A DNA stretch of 64,000 nt, taken from assembly GCA_028704385.1 (NCBI GenBank), contig JAQVLA010000016.1:16899-80898 (forward strand). Direction: 5' to 3'. Position numbers and translations under genes: made by a program. Positions 16,374 through 24,600 of this stretch are shown piece by piece. A model generated the notes under the pieces. The model was not told the DNA's origin. It made no database searches and worked only from the letters and a program-made list of their open reading frames with translations. Origin of the DNA: Bacteroidales bacterium. Lineage in GTDB: Bacteria > Bacteroidota > Bacteroidia > Bacteroidales > F082. How positions within the stretch are numbered: the first letter of the stretch is position 1; every line of letters begins with the position of its first letter.

Positions 16374-16470
16374 GAGATTTGATAATTTGATAATTTGAGG
16401 ATTTGAAGATTCAAGTCGAAGGTCTGAAGGTCGAAAGTCAAATGTCAGCTTGTTACTTAGTATGTTTGGA

Positions 16471-16523
16471 GGTGATCGAGCGGCTCGCACTGAGCGGAGT
16501 CGAAGTGAGCCGAGAGCACCGGG
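16471..16523. repeat. GGTGATCGA hairpin repeat, intermediate form (copy 5)
   Basis: 53 bp. Outer ends as in the short form; the insert adds inner arms CGGCTCGCACT and AGTGAGCCG around GAGCGGAGTCGA. Confidence 0.75.
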
Positions 16524-16707
16524 GAATTAAGGATTTGAAGATTTGAGGATTTGAAAATTCAAGATTCAAGATTCAAGATTCAAATTTTGTTGTGGTGTTT
16601 AATGGATTTTTAAATCTTTGAATGTGGCTTCGGCCGTGCAGGGGATTCAAGATTCAAGATTCCGAATTCAAGATTATGTGGTTTATTTCGTTTATTGGTT
16701 TTTGTAG

Positions 16708-16755
16708 CCATTTGCGTCGGGGCTCCCCCACGAGTGGGGGCTGGGGGGCAAATGG
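16708..16755. repeat. CCATTTGC nested hairpin repeat (copy 2)
   Basis: 48 bp, same arms and same inner CCCCCAC/GTGGGGG stem as copy 1. It is preceded by the same TTTATTTCG flank and followed by GATTCAAGATTTG words, so the copied unit is longer than the hairpin. Confidence 0.85.
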
Positions 16756-16954
16756 GGAGGGATTCAAGATTTGATAATTTGACAATTTGAAGGCGTCTCA
16801 ATTTTTATCCGCCGAGACGGAACAGAATTTTCAAATTTTATCGATTTAAGGATTTGTCTCCCGTTGGTCGCCAGGCAGGTTTGAGGATTTGAGGATTCAA
16901 GATTCAAGTCGAAAAGTTTTAAGGTCGAAGATCAGCTAGTTTAGTAGGTTTAAA

Positions 16955-16983
16955 GGTGATCGAGCGGAGCCGAGAGCACCGGG
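16955..16983. repeat. GGTGATCGA hairpin repeat, short form (copy 6)
   Basis: 29 bp, centre GCGGAGCCGA, identical to copy 3. Its flanks (AAGGTCGAAGATCAGC before, TTCAAGGATCTG after) also match copy 3, so this is a longer duplication. Confidence 0.75.
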
Positions 16984-17334
16984 TTCAAGGATCTGTCTCC
17001 CTTTGGTCGCCAGATAAATTTGAAGATTTGCCTCCTTTCAGTCCTGTCTGCCGGCCAGGCAGGCGGCAGGCAAGCTCTCGCCTTCTAAGTCACATGCTGT
17101 TTTGGCTAAGTAACTGTTGAAGTTGTAGTTATGTTTTTTATCGCGTGGTGGGGTGTGGTAGCGAGTGGTGAGGTGAAAAACGGTTATAGTGTGTGTTGAC
17201 GTAGTCACAGACTACGCCGAGCGTGCCATAGACCAGGCCGGACACAGCGCTTTAGTATGGTTTAGTTTATTTGATGTATGTTGGTTACAAGTGGTCATAT
17301 TGTGGGTTGAGCAATTGGTTTGTAATTGGAGTAG

Positions 17335-17365
17335 CAAAATTACTCATGGTTTTGAGAATAGCAAA
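17335..17365 (-). promoter_or_regulatory. Orphan Bacteroidota promoter (copy of the regulator promoter)
   Basis: On the minus strand TTTG (17365-17362), 19 bases, then TAATTTTG (17342-17335): identical to the promoter at 11356-11386, with about 90 bp of shared flanking sequence. The regulator gene itself is missing here. The first gene downstream on this strand is the AbiEii partner at 16373, about 960 bases away. Confidence 0.75.
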
Positions 17366-17490
17366 TTTTTTTTGGTTATTTTTTTTGTTAAGGGGTTTAT
17401 GGTAGAAAGAGCCAAGGCAGAAGTAAAAAGAGCCAAGTGGTGAAGAATGGAAAATGAAGAATGAAAAGTGAAAAATGAAGAATGAAAAAT

Positions 17491-17547
17491 GAAGCCGGCA
17501 AGTGTTGGGAAGCCCCTTTTAGGGGTATGGGGTGCGCTGGGGAGGGG
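17491..17547. repeat. GAAGCCGGC repeat (copy 1)
   Basis: 57 bp beginning GAAGCCGGCAAGTG, containing CCCCTTTTAGGGG, which can form a small stem. It is preceded by AAAAATG heptamers and followed by GATTCAAGATTTG words, the same neighbours as copy 2 at 19259. Confidence 0.7.
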
Positions 17548-17642
17548 ATTCAAGATTTGATAATTTGACAATTTGACAATTTGAGGATTCAAGATTCAAA
17601 ATTCAAGATGATGTGATTTATTTCGTTTATTGGTTTTTGTAG

Positions 17643-17690
17643 CCATTTGCGTTGGGGCTCCCCCACGAGTGGGGGCTGGGGGGCAAATGG
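17643..17690. repeat. CCATTTGC nested hairpin repeat (copy 3)
   Basis: 48 bp, arms and inner stem unchanged; the loop-side base after GCGT is T instead of C. Confidence 0.85.
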
Positions 17691-17787
17691 GGAGGGATTC
17701 AAGGATTCAAGATTCAAAATTTAAGATTCAAGTCGAAGGTCTGAAGGTTGAAAGTCAAAGGTCAGCTAGTTATTTAGTAGGATTAGA

Positions 17788-17816
17788 GGTGATCGAGCGG
17801 AGTCGAAAGCACCGGG
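17788..17816. repeat. GGTGATCGA hairpin repeat, short form (copy 7)
   Basis: 29 bp; centre GCGGAGTCGA, right side AAAGCACCGGG (one base different from AGAGCACC). Confidence 0.75.
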
Positions 17817-17959
17817 GATTTATGATAGAAAGAGCCAAGGCAAAAGTTAAAAGAGCCAAGTTGTAAGAGCTGTTTTAAGAGCCAAGGCAGAAGTAAAAAG
17901 AGCCAAGTGGTGAAAAATGAAAAATGAAGCTTTGTCGAAAGTCTTAAGGTCAATAAATG

Positions 17960-19144
17960 TTATAAAAACCAGGGGAAAATTATTTTTTCTTTTGTTTCGG
18001 GGGTGTTTGAGATGATGTAGTGGTGTTGGATTTGTAGTTTGTTAGCGAGTTTTTCGAGTTTAAACAGGTCTTGATTGATGGCTTTTTGTTTTACTTCCAG
18101 GGCGATGTTATTGTTGAGGATGAAGTCTATTTCGGCAGTATTGCGGAGGTTGTAATACACTAGTTTGCCATAATGCATTAATTGATTGGCAACAGTAGTT
18201 TCGAGCAGTTGACCCGTGCTGGTTTTGGTAATGAGATTCAGGATACCTGTATCAGAAAAATATACTTTTTTGCCTCCGGCAACACTTCGGTCGATATTAG
18301 CGGTGTGTTTTGGGATGAGGGACAGGAAGAAAATGCCTTCAAGGAATTCGAGGTAATTGTATATTTTCAGGCGGTTGATGCCTAATTCGGAAGACAATCG
18401 GGTTATATCGATAATATTACCATTGCGTGGTCCAAGGAGCAAGATCAGATCGCGCAGCTCTTTGATGTCTTTCAGTTGGCTGAAGACTTTGATGTCTTTT
18501 TCGAAGAAGGAGGCAAAGATATTTTTGAGGATCAGTGTTTTTGTTTCCAGGTTGGGGGTGAGTACGACCTCAGGGAATCCGCCGTAGTTCATATATTGCT
18601 CATAGAGCTCCATGCGTTTCACCTGGCTGTATTTGCTATGTAGCTGAATCACCTCATCAAAGTTGGGCTGGATATCAGAAACAGGGAGTTGTTCGTTAAA
18701 GTAAAGGAATTCTCTAAAGCTCAATGGTTTTAGGATAAAAAGAAATTTTCGGCCGCTGAGTGATTCTGGGAAAAGATTTCGGAGGTAGTAATTAGAGGAG
18801 CCTGTAAGGATGAATTTTAACTGGTAATGATCGATAAGGTATTTGATGATTGTGGTGATCTCTGGAAAATTTTGAATTTCGTCGATACAGACCAAAAATC
18901 TTTCTCCGGGAACAGCCCCCGTGGAATCGCGAAGGTCGTTGTAAATTTTATTATAATCCTGGCTTTCGAAAAGCAGGTGATCCAGGGGATTATCAAAGTC
19001 GAACCAGATTTGCTTTCCCTTCCACACCTCTGCCAATTGCTTCATAAGGGTTGTTTTGCCAACCTGCCTCATTCCGGTGATGACGATAGCATTTTTGTGG
19101 TTTAGTTGTTTTTCTATGGTATAAAAAAGTGCGCGTTTTAACAT
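17960..19144 (-). CDS. AAA ATPase with DUF4143 C-terminal domain (copy 1)
   Basis: A 394-residue protein of the AAA_14/DUF4143 group. Walker A is VITGMRQVGKTTLMKQL (residues about 21-37) and Walker B is FLVCIDEIQNF (about 83-93), followed by ILTGSSNYYLR (sensor region). The C-terminus has the nuclease-like pattern AEIDFILNNNIALEVKQK (E-x-D...E-x-K, near residue 345). Such genes are very common and often repeated in Bacteroidota. Function is unproven; an accessory or defence role has been suggested from context. It is isolated between repeat regions, on the same strand as the other two copies. They share the architecture but are diverged in sequence. Confidence 0.88.
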   Translation of the reverse strand: MLKRALFYTIEKQLNHKNAIVITGMRQVGKTTLMKQLAEVWKGKQIWFDFDNPLDHLLFESQDYNKIYNDLRDSTGAVPGERFLVCIDEIQNFPEITTIIKYLIDHYQLKFILTGSSNYYLRNLFPESLSGRKFLFILKPLSFREFLYFNEQLPVSDIQPNFDEVIQLHSKYSQVKRMELYEQYMNYGGFPEVVLTPNLETKTLILKNIFASFFEKDIKVFSQLKDIKELRDLILLLGPRNGNIIDITRLSSELGINRLKIYNYLEFLEGIFFLSLIPKHTANIDRSVAGGKKVYFSDTGILNLITKTSTGQLLETTVANQLMHYGKLVYYNLRNTAEIDFILNNNIALEVKQKAINQDLFKLEKLANKLQIQHHYIISNTPETKEKIIFPWFL

Positions 19145-19258
19145 TGTGTAAGAATTTATTTACAAAAGTACGCAAAATTGTAAAATAAATTTTACAAAAA
19201 TGATTTTTGTGAATGGGAAATGAAAGATTGCCGAAGGTCTGAATGAAAAATGAAAAAT

Positions 19259-19315
19259 GAAGCCGGCAAGTGTTGGGAAGCCCCTTTTAGGGGTATGGGG
19301 TGCGGAGGGGAGGGG
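19259..19315. repeat. GAAGCCGGC repeat (copy 2)
   Basis: 57 bp, nearly identical to copy 1 (17491-17547) apart from GCGGAG against GCGCTG near the right end. Confidence 0.7.
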
Positions 19316-19410
19316 ATTCAAGATTTGATAATTTGGCAATTTGACAATTTGAGGATTCAAGATTCAAAATTTAAGATGATGTGATATATTTCGTTTATTG
19401 GTTTTTGTAG

Positions 19411-19459
19411 CCATTTGCGTTGGGGCTCCCCCACGAGTGGGGGCTGGGGGGGCAAATGG
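19411..19459. repeat. CCATTTGC nested hairpin repeat (copy 4)
   Basis: 49 bp with one extra G in the run before GCAAATGG; both stems remain perfect. Confidence 0.85.
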
Positions 19460-19609
19460 GGGGCGTAATGATTCAAGATTTAATGGATTTGAAGATTTGA
19501 AAACCTGTCTCCCGCTGGTCGCTAGATAAATTTGACAGTTTGAAAACGTATCAATTTTCAGTTTTATCAATTTAAGGATTTTATGTTTTACTTCGTTTAT
19601 TGGTTTTTG

Positions 19610-19660
19610 CCACTTTGTGCGTTAGGGCTCCCCCACGAGTGGGGGCCGGGGGGCACATGG
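19610..19660. repeat. CCATTTGC nested hairpin repeat, covarying variant (copy 5)
   Basis: The left arm ends TGTGC (19616-19620) where other copies have TTTGC, and the right arm begins GCACA (19653-19657) where others have GCAAA. The T-A pair has become G-C, so pairing is kept. The inner CCCCCAC/GTGGGGG stem is unchanged. Confidence 0.8.
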
Positions 19661-19785
19661 GGAGGGAATTCAAGATTTGATAATTTGATAATTTGAGGAT
19701 TTGACAATTTGAAGATTTAAGATTCCGAATTCAAGATTTGAGGGATTTGAAGATTTGAAGATTTGAGTTATTTAGTGGGGTTGGA

Positions 19786-19864
19786 GGTGATCGAGCGGCT
19801 TGTACTGAGCTTGCCTGCCGACCGCAGGAAGGTAGGCTTGCCGAAGTAAGCCGAGAGCACCGGG
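19786..19864. repeat. GGTGATCGA hairpin repeat, longest form (copy 8)
   Basis: 79 bp. Outer GGTGATCGA and GAGCACC ends enclose CGGCTTGTACT/AAGTAAGCCG arms, which enclose GCCTGCCGACC...GGTAGGC, a third nested stem. Confidence 0.75.
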
Positions 19865-19952
19865 GATTCAAAGATTCAAAATTCAAAATTCAAAATTCAA
19901 AATTTGATAATTTGAGGATTTAAAAGGTTTATGGGTTAAAGTTTATTGCTTT

Positions 19953-21206
19953 TTATTTTCCCAGGGAGGCGAGTGAAATCACATTTATGCCATCTGGGCG
20001 GCGATGGCTCATTCCGGTACCGGTGATGATATTTAAAGATTGGGGTAAATTTGATTTGGTGACATCGATGGATGAGGCAAACTTTATGAGGTTTTTAGCT
20101 GCCTGTTCGATAAAACCTGCGCCGAGTTTTATTTCGAAAGCGGCATAGTTGCCATTGCGTTTTTGCACGATGGTGTCAATTTCCAGTCCGTAGGAATCGT
20201 TGTAATGAAATACGCTTGCGTCATTTGCTTTGGCATATACATTTAATTCGTGGGTAGCCAAAGACTCGAATAAAAAACCGGTGTATTTCAGGTCTTTAAA
20301 CAATGACCCTTCATCCAGCCCTAATGCTGCAGCGGCCAAAGAAGTGTCGCACAGGTGACGTTTGGGTGATCTTCTGAGGGAGGCTGATGAGCGGATATGT
20401 GGATTAAAAGCGGGTTGTTCGAATAAAATCATTAAGCGCGATAAGGCATCAAGGTACGCAGTAATAGTATTTCTTGACACTTCATTATTGTCAAAAGTTT
20501 TTACATCTCTTTCCAGCGTTTTATTATCAACGAGGGTTGCTGTGTTTCTGGCAATTGAACGCAATAAACTACGTACTTTAAACGGGTCACGTTTAACACC
20601 TGAGGTCCGGCTCATATCCACTTCACAAAGCAAATCCACATAACCGGCATTAATTTTGACTGCATTTTTTTGGTTTGCGTTAATTAAAGCCGGCCATCCA
20701 CCTATCAGTATTTTATCGATAATGAAATCAAGTGAAACGCCGGGCTCGTAAAAGTCGGGAAGTTGTTTTTCCAACAAATCAGACATTTTAACTAAACCAG
20801 AAGAAAATCCCAGTTCCTGCCATGACAAGGTATCCATTTGTACAATGGTAAAACGACCTGCACCACTATGAAGTTTGGCATCATCACTTGGGTTAGCCGA
20901 ACCCGTGAGGAGAAATTGTCCTTTAGCTTTTCGGTTGTCCACTTCATGCCTGACGTAATTCCATATTTCGGGATAAATCTGCCATTCGTCAATTAATCTT
21001 GGTGTATCGCCCGCTAACAAGAGCTGTGGATTTGTTGCCATTATGATTGGAACTTGCTGGTCTCTGTCCATTTCCAAGATGCTTTTGGCAAATTGATTTG
21101 CTGTAGCTGTCTTTCCGCATGCTTTTGGTCCTTTAATTAGCACTGCTCCAGAAGCGGATAATTTCTCTTTTAAGTCGTCTTCGACTATTCTGTTTATGTA
21201 CTTCAT
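19953..21206 (-). CDS. AAA ATPase with DUF4143 C-terminal domain (copy 2)
   Basis: About 417 residues from the ATG at 21206 (MKYINRIVEDDLKEKL); the frame is open to 21281, but that extension runs into the iteron region and is unlikely to be translated. Walker A is LIKGPKACGKTATANQF and Walker B is PRLIDEWQIYP, with FLLTGSAN after it. The C-terminal nuclease-like pattern is GLEIDTIVQKRNGNYAAFEIKLG. The ASLRRSPKRHLCDTSLAAAALG segment marks DUF4143 in this branch. It is only distantly similar to copies 1 and 3. Three TATTGTGCAA repeats lie 43-98 bases upstream and may be its operator. Confidence 0.88.
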   Translation of the reverse strand: MKYINRIVEDDLKEKLSASGAVLIKGPKACGKTATANQFAKSILEMDRDQQVPIIMATNPQLLLAGDTPRLIDEWQIYPEIWNYVRHEVDNRKAKGQFLLTGSANPSDDAKLHSGAGRFTIVQMDTLSWQELGFSSGLVKMSDLLEKQLPDFYEPGVSLDFIIDKILIGGWPALINANQKNAVKINAGYVDLLCEVDMSRTSGVKRDPFKVRSLLRSIARNTATLVDNKTLERDVKTFDNNEVSRNTITAYLDALSRLMILFEQPAFNPHIRSSASLRRSPKRHLCDTSLAAAALGLDEGSLFKDLKYTGFLFESLATHELNVYAKANDASVFHYNDSYGLEIDTIVQKRNGNYAAFEIKLGAGFIEQAAKNLIKFASSIDVTKSNLPQSLNIITGTGMSHRRPDGINVISLASLGK

Positions 21207-21248
21207 AATTAGCAGTATAATTTGATTACAAAGGTATGAGGATTTTTC

Positions 21249-21304
21249 TATTGTGCAAAATAAAGAAATTATATTGTGCAAAATTCAGGAAAAATATTGT
21301 GCAA
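21249..21304. promoter_or_regulatory. Three TATTGTGCAA boxes with 23-bp spacing
   Basis: TATTGTGCAA occurs at 21249-21258, 21272-21281 and 21295-21304, exactly 23 bp apart (about two helix turns). They lie 43-98 bases upstream of the ATPase start at 21206. The even spacing suggests a protein-binding array (operator or iterons) rather than slippage, because the spacers differ in sequence. Confidence 0.6.
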
Positions 21305-21378
21305 TATTATGGTATTTTTTTGATTTATGAGTTTACGGGTTCACGGGTTGAGAGGTTGGATGTTTTAGAAGGTTTGGA

Positions 21379-21457
21379 GGTGATCAAGCGGCTTGTACTG
21401 AGCTTGCCTGCCGACCGCAGGAAGGTAGGCTTGCCGAAGTAAGCCGAGAGCACCGGG
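21379..21457. repeat. GGTGATCGA hairpin repeat, longest form (copy 9)
   Basis: 79 bp and almost identical to copy 8 (19786-19864); the start reads GGTGATCAAG. The two copies flank the second DUF4143 ATPase gene in direct orientation, about 1.5 kb apart. Confidence 0.75.
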
Positions 21458-21591
21458 GATTCAAAGATTCAAGATTCCGAAATCAAGATTTAAGGATTCA
21501 AGAGCCAAGGCAAAAGCGATGCCCTGAGCATGCCGAAAGGTAAAAAGAATCAAGATAGAGCGGCGGCAGCGTCTGCTTAAGGTAAAACGAG

Positions 21592-21609
21592 CCCCCGCTA
21601 AGCGGGGCC
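21592..21609 (-). terminator. Possible terminator after leuS
   Basis: On the minus strand GCCCCGC-TTA-GCGGGG followed by GGCTCGTTTTACC: a strong GC stem with a short T-run a few bases later, 37 bases beyond the leuS stop. The T-run is weak and displaced, so this is tentative. Confidence 0.45.
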
Positions 21610-21645
21610 AAAGCTAATGCCAATGGCTATTATGGGTTTACTGGT

Positions 21646-24600
21646 TTATGTTACTATATTAATAATGCGTTTGGGTACGATGATGACCTTTTTGATGGGT
21701 TTACCGGCGATCCATTTGACTGATTCTTCGTGGGCAAGTACCTGGGCTTCGATGGTTTTTGTGTCCATATCCAGAGGTAGTTCGAGCTCGAAGCGTTTTT
21801 TGCCGTTGAAGGAGACGGGATAAGTAAAGGTGTTCTCGATCAGGTACTGCTCGTCCCATTGCGGGTAGGGCTGACTGGTAACGCTTTGGCTGTGGCCGAG
21901 CAGCTGCCAAAGTTCTTCGGCCAGGTGCGGGGCGTAAGGTGAAATGAGGATCACAAGCGGCTCCAGTATCAGGCGTTTGTTGCATTTGAGGTCGGCCAGC
22001 TCGTTGGTACAGATCATGAAGGCCGAGACGGCGGTGTTGAAGGAGAAGCGTTCGATGTCTTCTTCCACCTTGCGGATGGTCTTGTGCAGGATTTTGAGCT
22101 CGGCTTTCGTGGCGTTTTCTTCGGAGATGTTGAAAAGTTGCTGCTCATCATGAAACATCCTCCAAAACTTTCGGATGAACCGAAAAACACCTTCGATGCC
22201 TTGTGTGTCCCAGGGTTTGGATTGCTCAAGCGGGCCGAGGAACATCTCATACATGCGCAGGGTGTCGGCTCCATAGCGTTCGATCAGTTCGTCAGGGTTT
22301 TGTACATTGTATTTGGATTTCGACATCTTTTCCACTTCCCATCCGCAGTAGTATTTACCTTCTTCGAGCAAAAAGACGGCCTCGGCAAGGTGTGGCTGCC
22401 ATTTTTTAAAGGCATCGATGTCGAGGATGTCGTTGTGCACGAGGCTGATGTCCACATGGATGGGATCGGTAAAGTGTTCGCGGCCTTCGATATTTTTGGA
22501 AGCAAAAACAGGAATCGCTTTCAACTCAGGTTTTTCTTCAAATTCGGGCACGTCCTCACCACGGATGGCAGCTGCGATTTTATTAAAGACGTTTTCCTTT
22601 TCGAGTAACATATCCCGGGTAGGGATTAACAGGATTTTATAACCTTTTTCGCGGGCATAATCCGCATAGGGATGCACCACTTTTTCGAGGCTTCGCACCC
22701 GGCGTACTTCGATAATGAGTTTGGCCTCGGGGCTAAAGAAGTCGAATTTACGGTGGCCATCACGGAATTCGCGTACAAACTCCACTCCCATGCTTTTGTT
22801 TTGGAGTTTTTGCCAGAGGTAATACTCAGCCATCTTTTCTGCATTGACGCGATAGACCAGACTTGAGCGGCCTTGTATCATACCCTGGTTGATCATCTTT
22901 TTGAAAGGTTCGTCTTTCACGGTCAGGCCCAGATCGTAGAGGAACATATTCCAGAAGCGTGCATAGATGAGGTGGCCGGTGGCATGTTCGGCTCCACCCA
23001 TATAAAGATCAACCTGTTGCCAGTATTGATTGGCTTCTTTGCTGAAATATTCATCAGGATTTTTTGAATCCATATAGCGCAGGTAGTAACCGCTGGAGCC
23101 GGCGAATCCGGGCATGGTATTGGTTTCGAGGGGATAGCCTTCAGGCGTTAGCCAGTCTTTGGCACGTGCCAGAGGCGGCTCGCCCGATTCGGTAGGCAGG
23201 TAGGCGTCCACAGCAGGCAGCTCGAGGGGTAATTGATCTTCGTTGAGGGTATAGGGCATGCCGTTTCTGTAGTAGATCGGGAAAGGCTCGCCCCAATAGC
23301 GCTGGCGGCTGAAAATGGCATCGCGCAGGCGGTAATTGGTTTTGCTTGTTCCGATGCCTTGTTTTTCGGCTTCGGCCACAACTTTCAGGATGGCATCTTT
23401 AACCTGGAGGCCGTTGATGAAGCCCGAGTTGATCATGATGCCTTCTTTGGCGTCGTAGGAGTCGTCCCAAAGGGCAGGATCAACAGCTGTTTCGCCAGCT
23501 TGCTGTACTACCTGTATGATAGGGAGGCTATAATGACGGGCAAAGGCGAAGTCGCGGCTGTCGTGTGCCGGCACTGCCATGATAGCGCCGGTGCCATAGC
23601 CCATGAGCACATAATCGGCAATCCAGATAGGGATGGGTTGAGCGGTAAAGGGATTGATAGCATAAGCACCTGTGAACTCTCCGCTTACCTTTTTCACTTC
23701 GGCGATACGCTCGCGTTCGGAGCGGTTTTTGGTTTTTTGGATATAGCTTTCAACGGCAGCTTTTTGTTCCGGCGTGGTGAGTTGCATCACCAGTTCGTGC
23801 TCGGGTGCCAGCACCATAAAGGTAGCGCCGAAGATGGTGTCAGGGCGTGTGGTGAACACCTCAATCTGATGATCACTGGCTTGCACATGAAATTGGAGGG
23901 TGCCGCCTACGGATTTCCCTATCCAGTTGCGTTGAATGTCTTTGATGGAATCGCTCCATTCGAGGCTGTCGAGCCCTTTGAGCAGGCGGTCGGAATAGGC
24001 TGTGATGCGTAGCAGCCATTGCTTCATGGATTTGCGTTCCACGGGATGACCGCCTCTAACGGAGAGCCCTTCGCTTACTTCGTCGTTGGCCAGCACAGTT
24101 CCAAGTGCCGGGCACCAGTTAACCATGGTGTCGGCCAGGTAGGCCAGGCGGTAATGCATCAGCAGTTGCTGCTGTTCGATCTCGGTAAAGGCAATCCATT
24201 GTGCTGCCGAAAAGGCGTTATGCTCGGTGCAAATGGCTTCTACACCCTGGCTACCCTGATTTTCGAAGGCTGCGATAAGAGAAGCAATGGGTTCGGCCTT
24301 ATCGGTTTGTTTGTTGTACCAGGAGTTAAAGAGCTGGATAAAAGTCCATTGTGTCCATTTGTAATAAGCCGGATCGCTGGTGCGCACCTCACGATCCCAG
24401 TCGTAGGAGAAGCCAATTTTATCAAGCTGCTCACGATAGCGTGCTATATTTTTTTCGGTAGTAATGGCTGGATGCGTTCCGGTTTGGATGGCATATTGTT
24501 CGGCGGGAAGGCCATAAGCATCATAACCCATGGGATGTAGCACGTTGAAACCTTTGTGACGTTTGTAGCGGGCAAAGATATCGGAGGCGATATAGCCCAG

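Larger units (their letters stand above)
16374..17959. repeat. 1.6-kb gene-free repeat region with an orphan promoter
   Basis: No gene is supported; open frames here read through repeats (for example PPAPTRGGAPTQ from the CCATTTGC hairpin). It contains three GGTGATCGA repeats (16471, 16955, 17788), two CCATTTGC hairpins (16708, 17643), one GAAGCCGGC repeat (17491), two CTGTCTCCC elements (near 16854 and 16988), AAAAATG/AAGAATG heptamers (17440-17490), and a remnant of the regulator's upstream region (about 17320-17420) carrying a perfect promoter. Confidence 0.75.
19145..19952. repeat. Gene-free repeat region
   Basis: No gene is supported. It contains a GAAGCCGGC repeat (19259), two CCATTTGC hairpins (19411 and the variant 19610), one CTGTCTCCC element near 19504, one extended GGTGATCGA repeat (19786-19864), and GATTCAA/AATTCAA heptamers up to 19900. 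Confidence 0.75.
21207..21645. repeat. Gene-free stretch: iterons, long GGTGATCGA repeat and a terminator-like hairpin
   Basis: No gene is seen. From right to left it holds a GC-rich hairpin downstream of leuS (21592-21609), GATTCAA and AGAGCCAAGG words, a 79-bp GGTGATCGA repeat (21379-21457), and three regularly spaced TATTGTGCAA boxes (21249-21304). Confidence 0.75.

Noticed and set aside
16610..16801. Open frame encoding PPAPTRGGAPTQMATKTNKRNK, recurring at 17.6 and 19.4 kb
   Set aside because: It is read-through of the CCATTTGC nested hairpin and GATTCAA words; the conserved signal is in the base pairing, not in codons.
17344..17592. Recurring frame with PLPSAPHTPKRGFPTLAGF (also 19160-19360)
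   Set aside because: Translation of the GAAGCCGGC repeat plus heptamers; no start context, and stops differ between copies.
14979..19690. CRISPR-like array of regularly repeated DNA
   Set aside because: Repeat spacing is irregular (hundreds to thousands of bases), there are no uniform spacers, and no cas genes are present.
22507..22842. Intein in leuS
   Set aside because: The insert lacks the Cys/Ser start and His-Asn-Cys end of inteins and fits a nuclease-like domain instead.
23233..24012. 259-residue plus-strand frame opposite leuS
   Set aside because: A shadow frame of a conserved synthetase region.
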